From the NCBI GenBank assembly GCA_039545355.1, contig BCJJ01000008.1, positions 930,001 to 994,000 of the forward strand: a DNA stretch of 64,000 bases, given 5' to 3'. This document shows positions 34,785 to 47,217 of the stretch, one piece after another (within the stretch, counting starts at the first letter, position 1; each line of letters begins with the position of its first letter). The notes below the pieces were generated by a model. That model did not search any database. It saw only the letters and a program-made list of their open reading frames with translations, and had not been told where the DNA came from. The DNA comes from Trichosporon coremiiforme (lineage: Eukaryota > Basidiomycota > Tremellomycetes > Trichosporonales > Trichosporonaceae). The translations under genes and the position numbers were made by a program.

Positions 34785-37700
34785 GCTGAGGCAATAACAG
34801 CTGAGGCCGCTGCTTGAGGCGGAGCACTGATTAGGCATGGCGATATGTGTTGTAGGTTAGTAGGATCATGCACCTCTACTCATTCTTGCGTGCGCGGCAC
34901 CGCTAACCGCAACTTTCTACTGACCTTCTGACCTAACCGTTCTTTGGGGAACAGCGCAGAGCATGGGATGTGCAGTGAGTGATTTGCTGGCACCTTCACT
35001 CGACATGGATTCAACCATGATATCGCCCATGGCAGAACAGGTCCCACGGCGACTTCTGGGGCGAGCGTCGGCATGGATATCGCATGGCGCCTTATCACTG
35101 AGGTCCGCTCTAGACGATCATCGATGGGAAACGGGCAACTTCATGGACAGTTCTAGATCAGGAACCTCTGGGGCCTCTGGGTGAGCGGGCAATCCATCCC
35201 GTTCAGCGATATGCGATATGCGATATGAGCGGAGTATGCGTGCGGTGGTGTGAGACACCGATCTGAACTGACCGAGATCGTTAGGCTGGACAGGAAATTT
35301 GGGGAGGTCTAGTCAGATTGGACATTTCAAACATCGCATGCCAGAGACGGTGTAGTGAGTAGTGGGAGATGGGATCGCTGGGAAGGAATGAATATGGGAA
35401 AGTCTGTCGAGTTTCATGCAGAATATGTTGAACGCGTTGCCCACCGCTGTACGATTCGAAACACAACACGAGGTTCGTGATATGTGATCCGTGACACCGA
35501 CAGAGACACCGGTGACAGCCCCGATCACGATGACGATCGTGCCCCAGATGCCCCAGATCGTGCGCTCCCGACTCCCAGGTACCCATGCCCCCCATGCCAG
35601 CATGACAGCATGCCAGGATTCCACATCATGCCGCGCCGTGTAGACGTGTGGCGACACGTCAGACACGTCATTTGCCGTCCCAGCTCCAACCCCAGACTTG
35701 CATCACAGAGTTGGGCCAACTACCGATCGGGACTCGGCGAGTATCGCGATGCCAAAGCCGGAATTCAGACGCGTAATGTGAACGAACGCGACGCGCGTTG
35801 AAATCCAGAGCGCAATATGAAATCGAAATTTCGTGGGGTTACTTTGGGGGACGATCGCGCTTTGTGGCGCTGCACCCTCCTGTGTTTGGCACAGCGCACA
35901 ATACGGCACTGATACTGCCTTGCTTCAGGTCTCGAAATGTCTCGATTGAGGATTGAGGAGACCCCATGCTGCCCCAGACACAGGTTGGGATCCCCACACG
36001 ATCACACCCAGGACGTGGCTGGTATGCATTGCAAAGGCCACAGTGACCGAGAGGACAGACCGGGGTTAGCGATTGTTACTCCAGAAGTCTGGGGTATCAG
36101 GACATTCTACTAGGGCTGCCTTGACTTCAGGCTGCCTGGCGTGTCTGCATGGCTACCGCCATTCCTCGCCACGTTGCCTTCAACATGGCGGCCTGCTCAG
36201 TGCAGTCGGAATGATGGGGCTGCGAAACGATGGGGCCGGCGAACTAGACCGTATAGCGTGACCCGGAATTGGGCAGTCTCCTGCCAGCCAAGCCTTGAAT
36301 CAATCATCGACCTGCGGCACGGCGTTGCAAGCGGCTCGTGCACCTAAGCCGGTCTGTTCGCCCACCTCAGCCACCAGGCAGCAGAGCGCCTTAACATCAG
36401 CATCGGATTCGATCTCGCTGATCCCGGTCTGGGCGGCCAACCACCAAAGGTTAAGCTCATTTTGGTGGGGGGATTTCGTGTATGGTGGCGCTGGTGTGTT
36501 CCCTGTTATTATTTTCATGAGCCAGTCGACGCCCTCCTCTGGGCACGGCTTGCACGGCACGAGCCCGGCAACGATACGCATGCACTGTGCGTGCCGCGTG
36601 TTACACGCCGCTGCCGACTCATGGCTGGCTCGGCTGGGCGCTCACGCGACCACCAGAGGCAACTTCGCCGCAAGCGAAATGGAACCCCGGTTGCTGGATT
36701 TGCACTCTGGCTTTTAAGCTTCACTGCGCCGCACGCATGCAGCCGAGTGCTTAGGGCAAAGGGAGTGTTATATTTGCCCCAATACCCCACTGCTCTGACC
36801 TCTGGTCGGGGGGGGTGATGGCTCATTACACGGCGTCATTTAGGTGTGCCGCGCCCTTCTTGGTGGTGCATCGCTTAGCGCCTGCAACGCTGGGGTATTC
36901 AGCGATTAGAGGTGCCTTACGTGGTCTGCAATACAATACCACGTGTCCGTTTAGGCTAAGATCGGAATGCATTAGGGCTGTCTGTTGAAGTGCGCGGCCA
37001 GGCCCGCGTACGCTTTTTTTAGGCTGTGGAGCGGGACCAAAAGGAGACGTAGTTCCAACCCAGCTTCAGAGCTTCAGCCTGCGCCCCAAGGCTGAGATTT
37101 GCCTCCGGGCCTACTGGCTGGCCTACTGTCTGGCTGCTCTGGCGGCCGGTCAGCTGTGTATGCTGAGGCTGCAGGCAGGGCTACGCTGGGTGATTGCCTG
37201 ATCCGGCTCGACCCCTAAGTTCAGGTGGCTCAAGTGGTTCAGGCGCACCATCGGCAAGTGGCGCGGGTTATTTTGACCGCGTCCCCCTTCCTCCATCACC
37301 AGGTTAAGAGTCATGTCATGTACGGCCTGCCCCAGCACCCAGCATCCACTCTGTACATCGACGACGACGTCTCTACCTTCTCACACACACTCCCTACACA
37401 CATCTCTATAATCTCGTCTGTTACGCACCCCTTCTCACAGCCGCAGCCTCCCACGCACCCTCCCTCGCAGCCTCCCACGCTGCCTTGCCTTCTGCCTCAA
37501 CCCCCCACTGTAACTCCCGTTTCACCTACCTCCCCCAAACAAAGCTGGCCCAGGGCCCCGCGTTTCCTGCTGCCCCATCACTTTGAACATTCGGCCCTTC
37601 CATTTTCCCCTCTGCCCGCACACCTACACCTCAACTCTATAATAATCTCTCGCAGCTCGCCACGTTGTGAGACCTACGCGATCGCGACTTTTGGATCCTG

Positions 37701-37870
37701 ATCCGGTCGCCCCAAGATTGCTGTCACTGCCATCTGAAATCTCGCCTGCGCCAGAAACAACCTCCACTCCCCAACTTATAATTACTCCTCGTCCTCGATC
37801 CGCCACAAGGTCACCTCTCGCCTCGTCTCGTCTCGTTTCTGCACTCTACACTCTACTCAACTTCACCGTA
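34785..37870. other. Intergenic region, 3.1 kb
   Basis: No supported gene. A GCGATAT unit is repeated three times at 35206-35226. From about 37350 to 37860 the plus strand is strongly pyrimidine- and CA-rich (ACACACTCCC, CCTCCCACGC), like a long 5' leader of the gene that starts at 37871. Open frames in 36100-36830 have no recognisable motifs. Confidence 0.4.
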
Positions 37871-38338
37871 ATGCCTACCGACGCCATGGCCCGCCCCTCT
37901 GCTCTCACCCTCGGCCCCAACTCGTCCTTTGCCGCTCCCGGCCTTGGTGGCCGCGCGCCTCGCTCCCCGCTCGACCGCCCTCGCACCTCGCCCCTGCGCT
38001 CTTCGAGCCTGCGCTCCGAGATCTCGTCTGACGACGACGTCGAGGAGGAGGACCAGTCTGCGACCTCGTCCACGTCGTCCAACGACTCGCACGAGTCCGA
38101 GGAGCGCCGCCCTTTCGCCCTGCCCCAGCGCACCACCCGCGTCCGCTTCAGCCCGTTGACCCCCTCCAACCCCTCAGCCAACAGGAGCCAGCCGCTCGCG
38201 CGCGCGCTCCTCAACCGCGCGCTGACGCCGAACAACGCCCAGCCCAAGAAGACGACCAAGATCATCGTCCCTACCAAGACGATCCGGACGACGTTTGAGC
38301 TCGGCCTCACCTCGAACGAGCTCGCGCGCAAGTCGTAA
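37871..38338 (+). CDS. Hypothetical Ser/Arg-rich protein, 155 aa
   Basis: I do not recognise this protein. The ATG at 37871 opens 155 codons with strong third-position C bias like its housekeeping neighbours, which argues for a real gene. A Pro/Ser/Arg-rich part (residues 10-55) is followed by an acidic-serine tract (SSDDDVEEEDQSATSSTSSN, about 56-75). A basic C-terminal third contains RTTRVRFSPLTPSNP and KKTTKIIVPTKTIRTTF. The SSDDD tract and the many SP/TP sites (TSPLRSS, SPLTPS) suggest phosphorylation by CK2 and proline-directed kinases. RVRFSP resembles an RVxF PP1-docking motif (RVRF), which is speculation. No membrane segment or signal peptide. It is preceded by an unusually long pyrimidine-rich leader. 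A second ATG at 37886 is possible. Confidence 0.6.
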   Translation: MPTDAMARPSALTLGPNSSFAAPGLGGRAPRSPLDRPRTSPLRSSSLRSEISSDDDVEEEDQSATSSTSSNDSHESEERRPFALPQRTTRVRFSPLTPSNPSANRSQPLARALLNRALTPNNAQPKKTTKIIVPTKTIRTTFELGLTSNELARKS

Positions 38339-41300
38339 TCCACTCGCTCCGTCGTCCGAGTGATACCACCGGCTCCGAGTACAGCATAGACCCACACCCG
38401 ACCGAGTACACCCTCGCGACCGCAAAGTATAGGGCTCCAGCGTGAGCATTAGTTTAATAATATCACCGTGACACCGTGTCCGTGCCAGCGTCCGTCTGCA
38501 TCCCCGTCGCTGGGCCGCCGCTCGGCCCCTCGAAATCTTCCGTCGATCAGCGTCTAGCCCGGGCGCCCGGGCGCCAGCGGCAACGGCACGCGCAGTTGTG
38601 TCGCGCAATCTTACTTTTAGAATTTCACTCGACCGTCCATCGTCACTCCTCTACAGCTACTGCACCCTGGCGTGCACGAGGAGGGCGAGGAAGGAGCCAT
38701 CAGTGTAGGATAGACCATCAACTCCAACCCCAGTGTAACACTCTTAATTTGTAGCAAGCCACACCCCAGGCCGCACGTACGTAGGCAACTTTTCATGCAT
38801 ATCTGTGCGATAGATCCAGAGCGAGCGCGCAACGCGAGCGTCAGGGCTGAGCGTGGGGCGCGAGGTACAACCGTAGCGCAGATTGCGATAAGACCAGCGC
38901 GTAGCTTGAGCGGGTGACACTGCGGCACTGCGCTCTGTGGCTGAGGCGAGATCGGGGCACATAGCGCAGATGTCTCGGCGTGAGCCTGTGTGAGTCACTG
39001 ATTCAGTCGTCAGCCAGCGGTCAGCGGTGTGCTCAGTCCGCTGAGACAGCGAGGCTAGCGACTCTGGCGAGGCGGCGGGGAGCGCCACGGTGGCCACCAC
39101 AACAACATTCACGCCCAGTCAAGTCCAGACATGCACTCTTCACATGCTACCGTGCCTCTCGGCATGCTCGGAACACAACCAAGTTCCGGAGAGGTCTGCA
39201 AGTCTGCATTCCGAGCGTGAGAAACGCTAAGCATAGTGCTCGCTCGTAAGTATGCGCTGGCGAAGCGAACGTGCAGGACGTGCAGCACCAAACGCGCATA
39301 CCTCGCGTGCTTCGCTCAATGTTCCGCCCAAAAAGGCAGACAAGCAGACTGGACTTTCCGCTGCGCGTCGTGCCTGCAAATCCCACGAAAAGCAAGGCAC
39401 AGTCATCCCACGTCACATCACCCTCACTTGCACCCTGGCCGCAGTGTCCAGGCCGAGGAGGTAAGGAGTGGGGGCATTTAGCTCAGACACGCAGAGATTT
39501 TAAGCATTCGGCACGACCCGTACTTTGCAGCGGGAATCAGACTTCGCGGGAATTGGTCCATCGAGTTGTTGCGATGCCCCCGACCTCTGCATTGGAGTGA
39601 GCACGTCCGACCACGGCGATCACTGCACGAAGCATACAAAGCAACGCAAGGAGGAAAGTATGCGCGTCAAAGACTACGAGCTGTGAGCTGCGATATGGCG
39701 AACTGCGTAGAGAGGAAAGCGACAGTGTGAGAAAGTAAGTGTACTGTAGATCGGAAGCGACAATCTCCCAGACCACCCCGCCATCCTCTCTCACTGCAAC
39801 GACAGTTCCCATTCGCCAAACATGTGCCGAGACAAGCAACCGGTTACGGGTTCATTCCCCACACGCATTCCGGGGCCCTCACATTCTGCATTGCTTCGCC
39901 TTCAGTGATTGAATGACCCCGCTCACCCCGCTTGCGCTTCACACTGAGCGCTCGACCCCACGGCCCAAGGCGTCCCCAGCAACGCCCCGCAGCTCGGCAT
40001 CTCGTGCTGCGGAGGAGAAGTAGGAATCACGTCAGGTCTGGCCTCTGGCCTCGGCTTGTCGCGTGTCGCGCGTCGCGGGGAAGGAAGGACGGCTTGGTCT
40101 GACACGTTGTTTGCGCCTCCCAATTCCCATGCGCCAAAGGCATCACGCGGGCAGACATCTGACTGGCCAGATGGCCAGACGGACTGGAACCGAAACTGGA
40201 TTCTCACGCCGCTTTGGCATAGTGCGCACATTCCTTGTTTTGGACGCGAGAAGTCGTCAGTATCAGGTCCGGCGTACCGCCAGCATACCCAATGGGCGGA
40301 AAGACCTCCGCTCTGCGACTTGGGCCATGATGGTGGGAAAGAAGCCAGGTTCGGTGGTGTGTTTCAGCTCTGCCGAGTGCCGGTCCTGCAAGTGCCGCCG
40401 GCTACCGTGCTGGCTGCTGACTTGCAGAGCGCCGTCCACGCGAGCCGCGGAGGCATGGCTCGGCTAGGGTCTTACGGGTCGGGGCACTCTGGGCGGACTT
40501 GCACGAACCTCCACTTCCCACGTCCACTGAGCCCATACTGTACTCGCTATCGCTCTTATCTCGTGTTTACCTGACTGAACTGCGTTCTGCGTGGCTTTCA
40601 GATATCGCTGTTGCTCCTCGCTGGACTGCTCCCCAGCAAACTCCAACGGCCGACTTACCATCGCTAACAAGTAAAGCCGTGTTTGCGTGTGCTGGAACTG
40701 CCCCTGCCTTCCCTCTCGCCACTCCTCGTGTTTGGCCGTCTCTCTGATCTCCGCCTCTGCTTGGCTGGCTCATCACCCGTCCGCGAACGTCCAAGCGAGA
40801 CACTGACCACGGACTGAACCTCGCTGAGTGAAAACTGCACTCGCTCCACAGGTTTAACAAATCCGCACAAAGCCCTAACAAGCTACGCTTGAAGAGCAGA
40901 GCACGACCTCACTCGAAGCATGGGCTTGTGACTCATCAAGACGTGCATGGCGGTGCGACCGTGGGAGACATCGAGTCCAGTGAAGTCTTCCTCCGACCTC
41001 GAGGACCGGTGAGGTCTCGACCATGCAGAAAGCTGGCGTATGTGCAGACGCCCACGAGAAGGTCGCATGCGCGGATCTCGTCCCATGTGTATACCAACAA
41101 CCACGCACTCCCACCACCACGCACCCTCGCACCGAGCCCGCACCGTCCTCGCCTCCCCACCACCTGATGTGACTCCGCCATGCATCAACGCCCGTCGGCC
41201 ATGGTCAGTCTGTCGTGTATATAAGGAGTCGCCCCTAAGCTCCAGAGGTCCCCTCCTCTTCATCCACTCTCACACCACCACTGCACACTCAGAGGACCGG

Positions 41301-42059
41301 ACGGCCGGGCATTCCGTAGAGCTCAACTCACACTACTACACTGCACCGCATTTCACGGAGAGGGCTGGTTGACCGGACATGATCTGCAGCTCACGACAGC
41401 ACGGAGAGGGCCGGACGATCGGACGATTGTGTTCATCGACCTCAACGATACTCTGCCATCTCAAGGCTTACTGCCTTGCTAATGCCTCGATGTCTGCTCT
41501 TTACCACGACAACGCCTGTGTCTCTACTCGCCGACTACACACACTTGACCGGTACTCCTCGTCCTGCAGCTTCGATCCACTCATGATGCTGGCGGACCGC
41601 TCCGTCTCCGTCTGAGCCACTCGTCCACCACACACGGCCGGTCAGACCGCCTCTGACCACAACACAACCCACCTCGGCCCGCCAGTCTATCGCTACCCGC
41701 AGCGTGCCGGAACCGAGAGCCCATCTTACACTGCAACTGCGACGGCAGACAACCGAACCTTGATGGAGCAAGACACTGTCGCAATAGGCGGCAGGAAGCA
41801 TCAGCAGGAAGAATCAGCAGGCGAGCAGGCAGCGGACACTCGGCGCCAAGTCTCACGAGTGAGTCCCCTCACACTTCGCTCCTTCGAGCCACCTGCATGG
41901 CCAACGCGGCTCGCTAGTCACTACTCGGGACAAACGCGTCAGTGCTCATCTGCGCTGAGCGTCGAAAGCTGCGGTGCTGAATCCAAGCTAACGCATCAGT
42001 GGCACCAATATCCCACAAACCGATCTGTATTCATTTCATTTACAACACACCCATTATCC
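38339..42059. other. Intergenic region, 3.7 kb
   Basis: No supported gene. Open frames are short with no family motifs on either strand, and no tRNA or repeat family was seen. A stretch at 41210-41230 (GTATATAAGGAG) is a good TATA-like element on the plus strand, but no credible coding sequence follows it. Confidence 0.4.
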
Positions 42060-45000
42060 TTACTTGGCAACCTGCGCGACCTCGATCCTCTCCTCACTCG
42101 CCTTATCGTCTGCCGGGAAGTTCTCCGCGTCGAGTTTACCCATACCGCGCTGGCGCTCCTCCTCGGCCTGGATGCGGTTCTCCATCTCGGCGTGTGCCTG
42201 CTCACGGGCGGTTCGGCGGGGATAGTCGAACAGCAGCGTGACTTCCTCGAGAGGCAGGCCGCGCGTGTCGATCAGGTAGAAGTAGAAGTAGACGATGTAG
42301 GCGATATTGATGGCGATGTACACGAGGTAATACTTCCACCTGCTACATTAGCAAAGATGCGAGGAAAGAGAAGAGAAAAGTGGATGGAGGGAAGTGAAGT
42401 GGAAGATGGGTGGTAAGATGTAAACTAGGGTCACAGGTTAAGTCGAACGAGTGGTGCCACAAACGAGGCCGTGAACTGTCGACCTCGCTGCAACCACGAA
42501 TAACTCATGCATATGCATGTTTCTTGCTCTATAAACAGTTGTTCCACGTGCATGGGAGTCTTGGTAACCTATATACGAAGCATGGTGCACCTGGGATCAA
42601 TACTTAATGTGTCCTCCATTAGCAGAGATGGTGTCCTTGATCCTGTTAGGCATGGACATGATAAGTCGGTCGATCTCATTCTGATCATAGGTGTTCCAGA
42701 GCTCCGTAGCGGCAGCGAATAGCCCCTCCTGGGTGGTGGGACGAGGGTTGAGACGGGCCAGGCGGCGCTTGAGGTTGCTCCAAAGGTTCTCAATGGGGTT
42801 GAGGCAAGGAGAGCAGGGAGGGTGAGGCAGGAAGCGCATGCCAAGTTGCTCTGCCTTGCCACGGGTGGCCTTGGCTGTGTGGACGACAGCGTTGTCCTCT
42901 ACAACCCAGGGCAAGCCATAACCACGCCACTGAGTCTTGACACGCTTCCAGCAATCAAACAACTCCTTCTCAGTCACCTGGGTGCGATAGATGGCCGCAT
43001 TGACTCCCTTGCGCTTGGAGGTCGACTGGGAGGTGTCAAACCACACCAGCTTCGACTTGCCGCCATACCAGATAGCCCCCCAGCACATAATCGACCCACA
43101 GCTCGATCTGGAGGTGTACTGGATGTACCTGAGTGTCAGCACTCTTCCACAGCATGTAGAACGTCAGGAAAGACACTCACCGCTCATTGGCACGGTCAGA
43201 ACCGATGGGGCGCGTCACATATGCTCTGTGGAGCTGGTCAATGTAGAGAGGGACCTCGTCACAGAAGATCACCTTCCTCCACTCTTGGAAGAGTCGCTGC
43301 TGCTCAAGAGCATAAGCGAGACGCTTCTCCTTGTGAAGGGGGCTTAGATACGGCCGCACAAGAGCCACAAAGCGGCCATAACCAAGCTGGCGACGTGCAC
43401 GGCGCAGAGTCATGAGAGAGAGGACAATGTCTCTGTCTGCAAGAGTGTCCAACACCTCACGATTGCTGGCGAAGGGCTGAGCCTCAAAGACCTCGTAGAT
43501 CGCTCTGAGGTTGTCGGGAGTGAGCTTGGTGTGGCTGCGGGGGATGCGGATCCCCTGGACAGGGTTCAGAACAGCCAGAGCAGGTGGAATGAGAGCCTGG
43601 AGGCGAGCTAACATCACACAGTAACCCACAGTGCTCTTGGCGACGTTGTACTCCCAGGCGACAGAGGAATAGCTGCGGTAGCGAGCCAAGGACGCAATCT
43701 TGGCGCGGCGGCGAGGTGTGAGGCAAGGGCGAGGCATAGCTGCAAGTTCTGATGAGGTAGAGCTGTTGTGGAAGAGAAGTGGCACTCAAGGAGGCTTATA
43801 TGCCACAAAGATGGACAGTCGGACGGACTCCGCTGCCGATATGCATGGTTTCGACTCAATTCTTGGATTTTCCAAAAGCCCAGCTTCGGAGCTTGATACA
43901 TGAAAGATTTGGGGCAAGCACAGGCCTCGGTGGCTGAGATCTAGGGCGATAAGGAGGGTGGTGACATGCAGCTTTATTGTGGTGGTGTGGTGGCCAGTAT
44001 GCACGGTGCGCTCTGCAGCTCCATTTGTCCGAGCTGCCAAGCATTCCTTTCGGCTCTACGCGGAGTTTCTAGGCATAAAGAGTACCGTTGCATGAGTTAT
44101 GGATCAGAACATGAGCCACGGCGAGGTTGACGATGACGGGACCGTGCGCATCCGTTCGACTTAACCTGTGACCCTAGTTTATGGTGTGGTTGTGCCACAC
44201 TCGGAGCCAGATTGGACGTCTACATCTAGTTCGACATGACTCACTTGATATTATCCAGCGCAATCGGGTTCACGAACTGGTTGAACGAGTTGGCACCGAC
44301 CTGGCACGCCGTAAACAGGGCTAGGCCCTTGGTGCGCAGACGGAACGGGAGAATCTCAGTTGGGTAATGGAACTGGAGGATCTGCCAGGCGATGTCATAG
44401 AACCCGTAAAAGATGAAGAGGAACGGGACGGTGCCGAGCCCGAGACCCTTGTTCTTCTCGGGGTCGGCCTGGAACGCGGCGCTGAAGCCGGCAATGAAGG
44501 CGAGACAGAAAATCATGCCTGCGTGGGACGTGAAGAAAGAGACACGGCGCGAGATACGCGGGACCTGGAACGCAGCGATCTGGCACACGAGCACGTTCCA
44601 CATGGCCATTCCGGCATTCAAGCTCGTCGTCTGCACCGGGGAGGTGATGCCGACACTCTTAAGCACGGGGGTCAGGTAGTACGCGATGAGGGCGTTGCCG
44701 AGCCAGTTGGTACCGAAGGCGATGAGCACGACCATAGCCACACGGCGCCTGTTGCCCGGAGTCCGGACAAGGTCGAGCCACGAGGTGTCCTTCTCCTCGC
44801 CCTCGGACTCGAGCGCAACCACAATCTCGTTGTACTCGAGCTGCACCATCGGGTCGTCCTCCTTCCCGTTCGCGTGGTACTTGGCGAGAACACGAAGGGC
44901 TTCGCTGTGCCGGCCCTTGCCGACTAGGAAACGGGGTGATTCCGGGGCAAAGAAGATGATCGTCATCACGATGAACGGGACGACGCATTGGAAGATGCAT

Positions 45001-45747
45001 GGCAGGCGCCAGCCCCAGGGACCGGGAATGAAGACACCGGCGACTGCGTGTTAGCTAGGGTAGGGGAGGACAGAGCTAGCAGTTACAGGTATACTCACGA
45101 CACAACCACGACGCGATCGTGGAACCGACAAAGTACCATCCGTAGTAGGAGGACGCCATGCGCTCACGGATGCGAGGGTGCGCGATCTCGTTAAGCAGTG
45201 GGGCGGCGCAGACCTGGAGTGTCAACCAACATACCAGCAGACGTCTCTTCGATTCGATCCCATTCCGAATGCTCTCACCTTAGTCATAGCACCTCCAGCA
45301 CCGAGCAGAGCTCGGCCGCCAATGAACTGCCCCGTGTTTTGAGCCAGGCCATTGAGCAAGGCTCCCGCAATGATCATAGTGGCGCCGACGAAGATGGCGG
45401 GCTTCCTTCCGAACCTTTGCGAGATCCATGAGGACACGAAGACAGTGAAGAGGGCTGGGAAGAACAATGATGCAGCAATGAGACCGAGCCACTCGCCCTT
45501 CGGGTTATCAAAGTACTCGTTCCACTGCGGTAACGCCTGCAGGGCGGAGAGGAGGGACTGGTCGTACCCGATGTAGAAGACGCAGAGACAGCACCCGACA
45601 CAGTGCAGCACGTTCTGCCGCATGCCGCTGTCGCGCCACCAGTGCGACGCCGTGTTGTCTTGTATGTCAACAGGCATTCACATTGAGCTAAAGAGACAAC
45701 TTACTCGGCACGAGCAGGAAGTGGTTCGTCTCCTCCTTCTTGGGCAT
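42060..45747 (-). CDS. MFS sugar-permease-like transporter with transposon in its last intron
   Basis: Predicted plasma-membrane sugar porter of the fungal lactose-permease/hexose type. Five exons give 538 residues: 45747-45705, 45658-45279, 45213-45099, 45043-44245 and 42339-42060. The lengths sum to 1,617 nt. Motifs in order: ISQRFGRKPAIF after helix 2, GRALLGAGGAM (helix 4), NEIAHPRIRERMASSYYGWY (family PxxR signature), GPWGWRLPCIFQ, PESPRFLVGKGRHSEALRVL and PTEILPFRLRTKGLAL. Exon 5 supplies the last helix (WKYYLVYIAINIAYIVYFYFYL), LPLEEVTLLFDY and a charged tail. Intron 4 (44244-42340) is 1,905 nt because it contains a 1,757-bp Tc1 element plus a duplicated TA; without it the intron would be 146 nt. 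Both splice sites are intact, so the gene may still work. Confidence 0.88.
42423..44179 (-). mobile_element. Tc1-family DNA transposon, copy 1 (in MFS intron 4)
   Basis: A 1,757-bp element flanked by TA at 42421-42422 and 44180-44181. The terminal inverted repeats are perfect for 27 bp (42423-42449 and 44153-44179) and begin AACTAGGGTCACAGG. A 12-bp inner inverted pair, ATAACTCATGCA and its complement, lies at 42500-42511 and 44089-44100, 77 and 79 bp from the ends. The single gene is a transposase on the minus strand, the same strand as the host MFS gene. The element is complete and differs from copy 2 at only two positions that I can find (43644 and 43111). Confidence 0.97.
42597..43737 (-). 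CDS. Tc1-like DD34E transposase, copy 1
   Basis: Cut-and-paste transposase acting on the element's own ends with TA target choice. Exons 43737-43181 and 43128-42597 give 362 residues; the 52-nt intron has a GTGAGT donor and a GCTGACACTCAG branch/acceptor like host introns. Residues about 10-60 form an HTH DNA-binding region (RRRAKIASLARYRSYSSVAW), and a second helical region (LRAIYEVFEAQPFASNREV) follows. Catalytic residues are Asp160 (IFCDEV), Asp264 (VEDNAVVH) and Glu299 (NPIENLW), with 34 residues between the last two, the Tc1 spacing. The usual SPDLNPIE motif reads SPCLNPIE here. It differs from copy 2 at Val32 (Ile) and Ser192 (Phe). A TATAA box at 43796-43800 lies about 60 bp before the ATG. 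The frame is intact. Confidence 0.95.
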
Positions 45748-47217
45748 GGCTGTTGAGGAGCTATGGTGGACCCGGCCCAGACTCGGCTCCCCTCTCTTAT
45801 ATAACACGGCTTCGATAGGTGTTATCTGCCCACCTCCGCCAAGTCAGCTGATGACACGGCTCGCTGCCTTGCGCACACCTCCGGCCCCGCGGGGCAGACA
45901 CCGTTGCCGCAGTGCAGGAGCTGGGCGTTTCAGACGACGTTCTGGGCCACAACGGCAGTTCCAAGGACCGAACCTACGCCCATAGCCGCGTCGGGCCGGC
46001 ACGTGCCGCGCCTGCCGCCGTCACCACGCGGGGCCGCTCCACACGGTACTTGATTCCAGTGGGCAGCATGTGGAGACGGCAGTGGTACTGCGACCGCAGA
46101 GTGTGCTGAGACAGATGAGAGTGCTTGGAAGGGCTTGGCAGCGGTTGGCGACGGTAGAAGCATTCTGATGGTCTGACGGAGGTGGCGTTCGATCGGTGGA
46201 GTCGAGTTGGCCCACTTGGCATGCTAATCTGCCGGCCCATCATTCCCAGCCCCCGGCTTGCAGGCAGCTGCTCAGCTGACTGAGGTATGCGGATAGGAAG
46301 TGGCCGATCTCGCCTGTCGTCTATCTCACCATACGATTGCTCCGTTCCGGACTAAGCAGAGTTCGAGGCCGCGACGCCTCGTCTCGCTCATCTGCGCTGA
46401 CCTGCAGTCAGGTGACTGGGAGACAAGTATCCGAATCCCATATCACGGCCGTGTTCTGTCCGGAGAGTCTTGTCTCGGAGAGCTCTCACGTAGATCTTCC
46501 CAACCTTTGGGAAGCTTTCATCTGTTGGACCGTTAGCCCACCTGATCGGTGGAGGTGGAGGCTGCTGTGAGACGCATTGCTCAGCAGTGACGGCCATGTC
46601 CGTGATGTCCTTGCTGTTATAAGGACTGGTGTTGTGAAGTTGCATGCCGAAGCTCATGTCATCTTGAGATCATCGTCCAGCGCAGGCGCAGTTGATCTGG
46701 CCCCGTTGATGGTTATCTTGAAGGAGCTCGACAGCGTCGTTGAAGCCGCACTCTAGGAGGTGCTGATAAAGGCTCATGGAGCCGGATACGTTGTACCCAT
46801 GTGTATCTTGACTTGCTACACCGTTGACTTCCTTCTTCGCTTTCGCGGGCGAGGAAGACGACGCATGCAGCATGCTCTTCGATGCGTTCACGACGTCAGA
46901 GACGAGCATGACCACTTTGGCCAGAGGCTGGACTGACTGGCTGGTGTGGGTGGCTGGTCATGTGGAGGGGTCCGAATAAACAAAAATACATGAATTCAGG
47001 GTGTTACGTACACAAATGAGACGCGACGCGCTGCATCCCACAACTGCACCACCAGAGCGAGGTTGATTTCCCTCTTGACCAGACTCTCCATCCCATCTCA
47101 CCTCGACCTCTGTCGCGTAATCTGCCCCCATCCACCCCGCACTCGCGCAGATTGCCCAGGTGAACCACCGACTGCAGCTTCTTTGAACTAGACACCCAAT
47201 CGAAAGAGATCGCCACG
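45748..47217. other. Divergent intergenic region, MFS gene to MCM7
   Basis: About 1.5 kb holding both promoters. A TTATATAACACG TATA-like element (about 45797-45808) lies some 50 bp upstream of the MFS start. One small coding-like frame (46670-46909, minus) is listed separately. No repeats or RNA genes seen. Confidence 0.45.
46670..46909 (-). CDS. Small hypothetical protein, 79 aa
   Basis: A minus-strand ATG at 46909 opens 79 codons ending in a TGA. The composition looks more coding-like than the surrounding DNA, with mixed polar residues and few Arg/Ser runs: LVSDVVNASKSMLHASSSSP, KKEVNGVASQDTHGYN and SLYQHLLECGFNDAVELLQD. The last part could form amphipathic helices. I recognise no family. 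It could be the end of a longer gene, but the frame is closed just upstream by a TGA and I see no acceptor that fits. It may also be chance. Confidence 0.3.
   Translation of the reverse strand: MLVSDVVNASKSMLHASSSSPAKAKKEVNGVASQDTHGYNVSGSMSLYQHLLECGFNDAVELLQDNHQRGQINCACAGR

Noticed and set aside
44500..44700. Reading the MFS gene as two separate genes, split by the transposon
   Set aside because: Exon 4 ends at a proper GTGAGT donor and exon 5 starts after a proper TAGCAG acceptor in matching phase, so the element lies within one intron.
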